Positions 4,865 through 6,665 of a DNA stretch of 6,665 nt are shown in pieces. The DNA comes from Actinomycetota bacterium (GTDB lineage: Bacteria > Actinomycetota > Thermoleophilia > UBA2241), in the NCBI GenBank assembly GCA_026392265.1, contig JAPLCL010000102.1:1-6665 (forward strand), in the 5' to 3' direction. The translations under genes and the position numbers were made by a program. Numbering within the stretch: position 1 is the stretch's first letter; each line of letters opens with the position of its first letter. The notes under the pieces were generated by a model. It was not told the DNA's origin. It was given only the letters and a program-made list of their open reading frames with translations, and did no database searches.

Positions 4865-6016
4865 GTGCCTCCCGCTGAGAGCAGGATCGCCGAACTGCGC
4901 CGGCTCGGCCAGAGCCCCTGGTTCGACTACATCAGCCGCGAGCTTGTGGCTCGCGGCGGCCTCAGGAGGATGGTCGACCGCGACGGCCTCGGCGGCGTCA
5001 CCAGCAACCCGTCCATCTTCGAGAAGGCCATCGGCGGCGGGACGGGCTACGACGACCAGATCCTCGCGCTTGCGCGCGAGGGCCTGGACGCGGCGCAGAT
5101 CTTCGACCGCCTGGCGGTCGAAGACGTGCGCGCCGCCTGCGACGTGCTCGCGCCCCTGTATCTGGGCAGCGGCGGCGAGGATGGCTTCGTCTCCATCGAT
5201 GTCTCACCCGCCTATGCTTTCGATACGGAGAAGACCATCTCCGAGGCCCAGCGCCTGTTCGCCGCCGTGGACCGCCCCAATGTGCTGATCAAGATCGCCG
5301 GTACCCGCGAGGGCGTTCCGGCGGTGCTGGAAGCGTTGCGGCAGAGCCTCAATATCAACGTCACCCTCCTGTTCTCGATGAGTCAGTATGAGGCCGTCGC
5401 CGACGCCTACCTTGACGCGCTCGAGTACCGGCTGCAGCACGATCTCACGATCCGCGCCACGTCGTCGGTGGCGAGCTTCTTCGTGTCGCGCGTCGACACG
5501 CTGGTGGACAGTCTGCTGGACGAGAGGATCGCGGCCGCCGCCGACGTGGCGGAGCGGCGGCGGCTCGCAGCGCTCAAGGGCACGGCCGGGGTGGCCAACG
5601 CCAAGGTCGTCTACGAGCGCTTTCGCAGCTACCTCAGCGGCCGCGATTGGCAGCTCATCGCCGCCTCCGGCGCCAAAGTACAACGCATCCTTTGGGCGAG
5701 CACCGGCACCAAAGACCCCGGCTATTCCGACGTGCTGTACGTGGACGAGCTCATCGGGGAATACACGGTGAACACCCTGCCGGAGGTCACCTGGAAGGCC
5801 TTCAACGACCACGGCACGCTCGCGCGGACGGTCGACCGTCACCTCGACGAAGCGCACCGCACGCTGCGCGAGCTCGGCCAGCTGGGCATCGACATGGAGC
5901 GCGTGGGCGCCCAGCTCCAGGGCGAGGGTGTGGAGCTTTTCGCGCAGGCCTTCGAGAAGGTCGTGGCGATCGTCGAGCAGAAGCGCAGCGCCCTGCTCGC
6001 CGGTGAAGGAGGCTGA
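4865..6016 (+). CDS. tal: Transaldolase
   Basis: The 383-residue product moves a dihydroxyacetone unit from sedoheptulose 7-phosphate to glyceraldehyde 3-phosphate in the cytosolic non-oxidative pentose phosphate pathway. From the GTG at 4865, GVTSNPSIFEKAI is at 44-56, SIDVSPAYAFDTE at 110-122 (the family usually has LEVSP), NVLIKIAGT contains the Schiff-base lysine K143, NINVTLLFS is at 163-171 and VASFFVSRVD at 202-211. WASTGTKDPGYSDVLYVDEL further on is also diagnostic. The length suits the long transaldolase type of actinobacteria and relatives. AAGGAG (4849-4854) is ten bases before this start but only one base before the alternative GTG at 4856, so 4865 is preferred; the longer form would add three residues. 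pgi follows after one base, indicating an operon. Confidence 0.95.
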   Translation: MPPAESRIAELRRLGQSPWFDYISRELVARGGLRRMVDRDGLGGVTSNPSIFEKAIGGGTGYDDQILALAREGLDAAQIFDRLAVEDVRAACDVLAPLYLGSGGEDGFVSIDVSPAYAFDTEKTISEAQRLFAAVDRPNVLIKIAGTREGVPAVLEALRQSLNINVTLLFSMSQYEAVADAYLDALEYRLQHDLTIRATSSVASFFVSRVDTLVDSLLDERIAAAADVAERRRLAALKGTAGVANAKVVYERFRSYLSGRDWQLIAASGAKVQRILWASTGTKDPGYSDVLYVDELIGEYTVNTLPEVTWKAFNDHGTLARTVDRHLDEAHRTLRELGQLGIDMERVGAQLQGEGVELFAQAFEKVVAIVEQKRSALLAGEGG

Positions 6017-6017
6017 G

Positions 6018-6665
6018 ATGGGGCACGAAGCACTCGAGACCGCTGTGGAGGAGCGCCTGGCGGCGCTCGCCGCGGCCGACTTCTCGGAGCGTTTGTGGGC
6101 GGCCGACCCCACACTCTGGAAGGCCCACGACGACGCCCACCAGAAGATCGTCGCCAATGCGCTCGGCTGGCTCAGCGTCTTCGAAAGCATTCGCGAGGAG
6201 ATCCAAGGGCTCACAGCGTTCGTCAACGAGCTGCGTACCGAGGGGTACCGCTCCGCGGTCCTGCTCGGTATGGGCGGCTCCAGCCTGGCGCCGGAAGTCA
6301 TGCACGCCGTCCTCGGCACGCGCGCGGGCTACCTCGACCTGCACGTGCTCGATTCCACCGACCCGGCCGCCGTAGCCGCCGTCGAGGCGGCCGTCGACCT
6401 CGAGAGCACGCTCTTCGTGGTCGCCAGCAAGTCGGGCGGCACCACCGAGACAGCTTGCTTTCACGCCTACTTTTACCAGCGCCTGCAGGAGCTTGCCGGG
6501 GATCACGCCGGCCATCACTTCGTGGCGATCACCGACGAGGGCTCATCGCTCGAGGCGGAAGCGCTGGACGAAGGCTTCCGCGCCATCTTTGTGAACCCCG
6601 GTGACATCGGCGGCCGGTACTCGGCACTCAGCTTCTTCGGCATGGTCCCGGCCGCCCTCATGGGC
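6018..6665 (+). CDS. pgi: Glucose-6-phosphate isomerase, N-terminal part (partial)
   Basis: The frame is open from ATG 6018 to the window end (216 codons), with AAGGAGG (6006-6012) five bases upstream inside the tal coding end. It interconverts glucose 6-phosphate and fructose 6-phosphate. Visible motifs of the sugar-isomerase fold are VLLGMGGSSLAPEV (81-94), VLDSTDP (110-116), the phosphate-binding SKSGGTTET (137-145), ITDEGSSLEA (171-180) and the signature DIGGRYSALS (196-205). The sequence, with an N-terminal helical region before the first motif, resembles the isomerase half of bifunctional transaldolase/phosphoglucose isomerase proteins more than the classical E. coli Pgi; here it is separate from tal by one base plus the stop. 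The C-terminal half with the remaining catalytic residues lies beyond the window. Confidence 0.93.
   Translation, partial: MGHEALETAVEERLAALAAADFSERLWAADPTLWKAHDDAHQKIVANALGWLSVFESIREEIQGLTAFVNELRTEGYRSAVLLGMGGSSLAPEVMHAVLGTRAGYLDLHVLDSTDPAAVAAVEAAVDLESTLFVVASKSGGTTETACFHAYFYQRLQELAGDHAGHHFVAITDEGSSLEAEALDEGFRAIFVNPGDIGGRYSALSFFGMVPAALMG

Noticed and set aside
5204..6319. 371-codon minus-strand frame
   Set aside because: A shadow of tal and pgi on the opposite strand; both plus-strand genes have clear motifs.
1..6665. CRISPR array, insertion sequence, toxin-antitoxin or phage-defence genes
   Set aside because: No regularly spaced repeats, no transposase or integrase motifs and no such gene families were found on either strand.

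Overview
The window is high-GC bacterial DNA with GTG as well as ATG starts, clear Shine-Dalgarno sequences and tight gene spacing. The gene families fit an actinobacterium or a similar high-GC lineage, but nothing in the window fixes the taxon. Two conserved metabolic blocks sit at the ends and a rearranged, partly decayed accessory stretch lies between them.

Left edge: the last 39 codons of pntB (NAD(P) transhydrogenase beta subunit), then a 326-base spacer. The spacer carries a good sigma70-type promoter whose start region overlaps a palindrome, and this precedes a complete S33 proline iminopeptidase gene (447-1358, + strand).

Middle: a minus-strand pair made of a cupin-TPR fusion protein (2954-2298) and, 19 bases downstream, a class I SAM methyltransferase (2278-1451). 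The methyltransferase looks internally deleted, with its normal C-terminal tail left in another frame. On the + strand this pair is flanked by two sequences resembling tRNA 3' ends. The one at 3094-3138 runs from the anticodon loop to CCA and matches a tRNA-Ala(CGC) 3' half, as expected of an old integration site. The one at 1390-1412 is weaker.

About 670 bases then hold no recognisable gene. They are followed by a chimera of two broken genes: an internal pntB fragment (about 3628-3748), whose protein segment would lie directly before the pntB tail at the window start, joined to a 5'-truncated, frameshifted nitroreductase of the iodotyrosine deiodinase-like type (about 3743-4247).

Right: a small intact single-domain cupin with four histidines in the metal-site positions (4333-4692), a spacer with a strong GC hairpin, then transaldolase (tal) and the first 216 codons of a glucose-6-phosphate isomerase (pgi) running off the window. 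tal and pgi are one base apart and form a sugar-phosphate operon linking the pentose phosphate pathway and glycolysis.

I see no complete novel system. The items most worth a second look are the pntB/nitroreductase scar, the tRNA-derived repeats around the methyltransferase/cupin pair, and the deleted methyltransferase.
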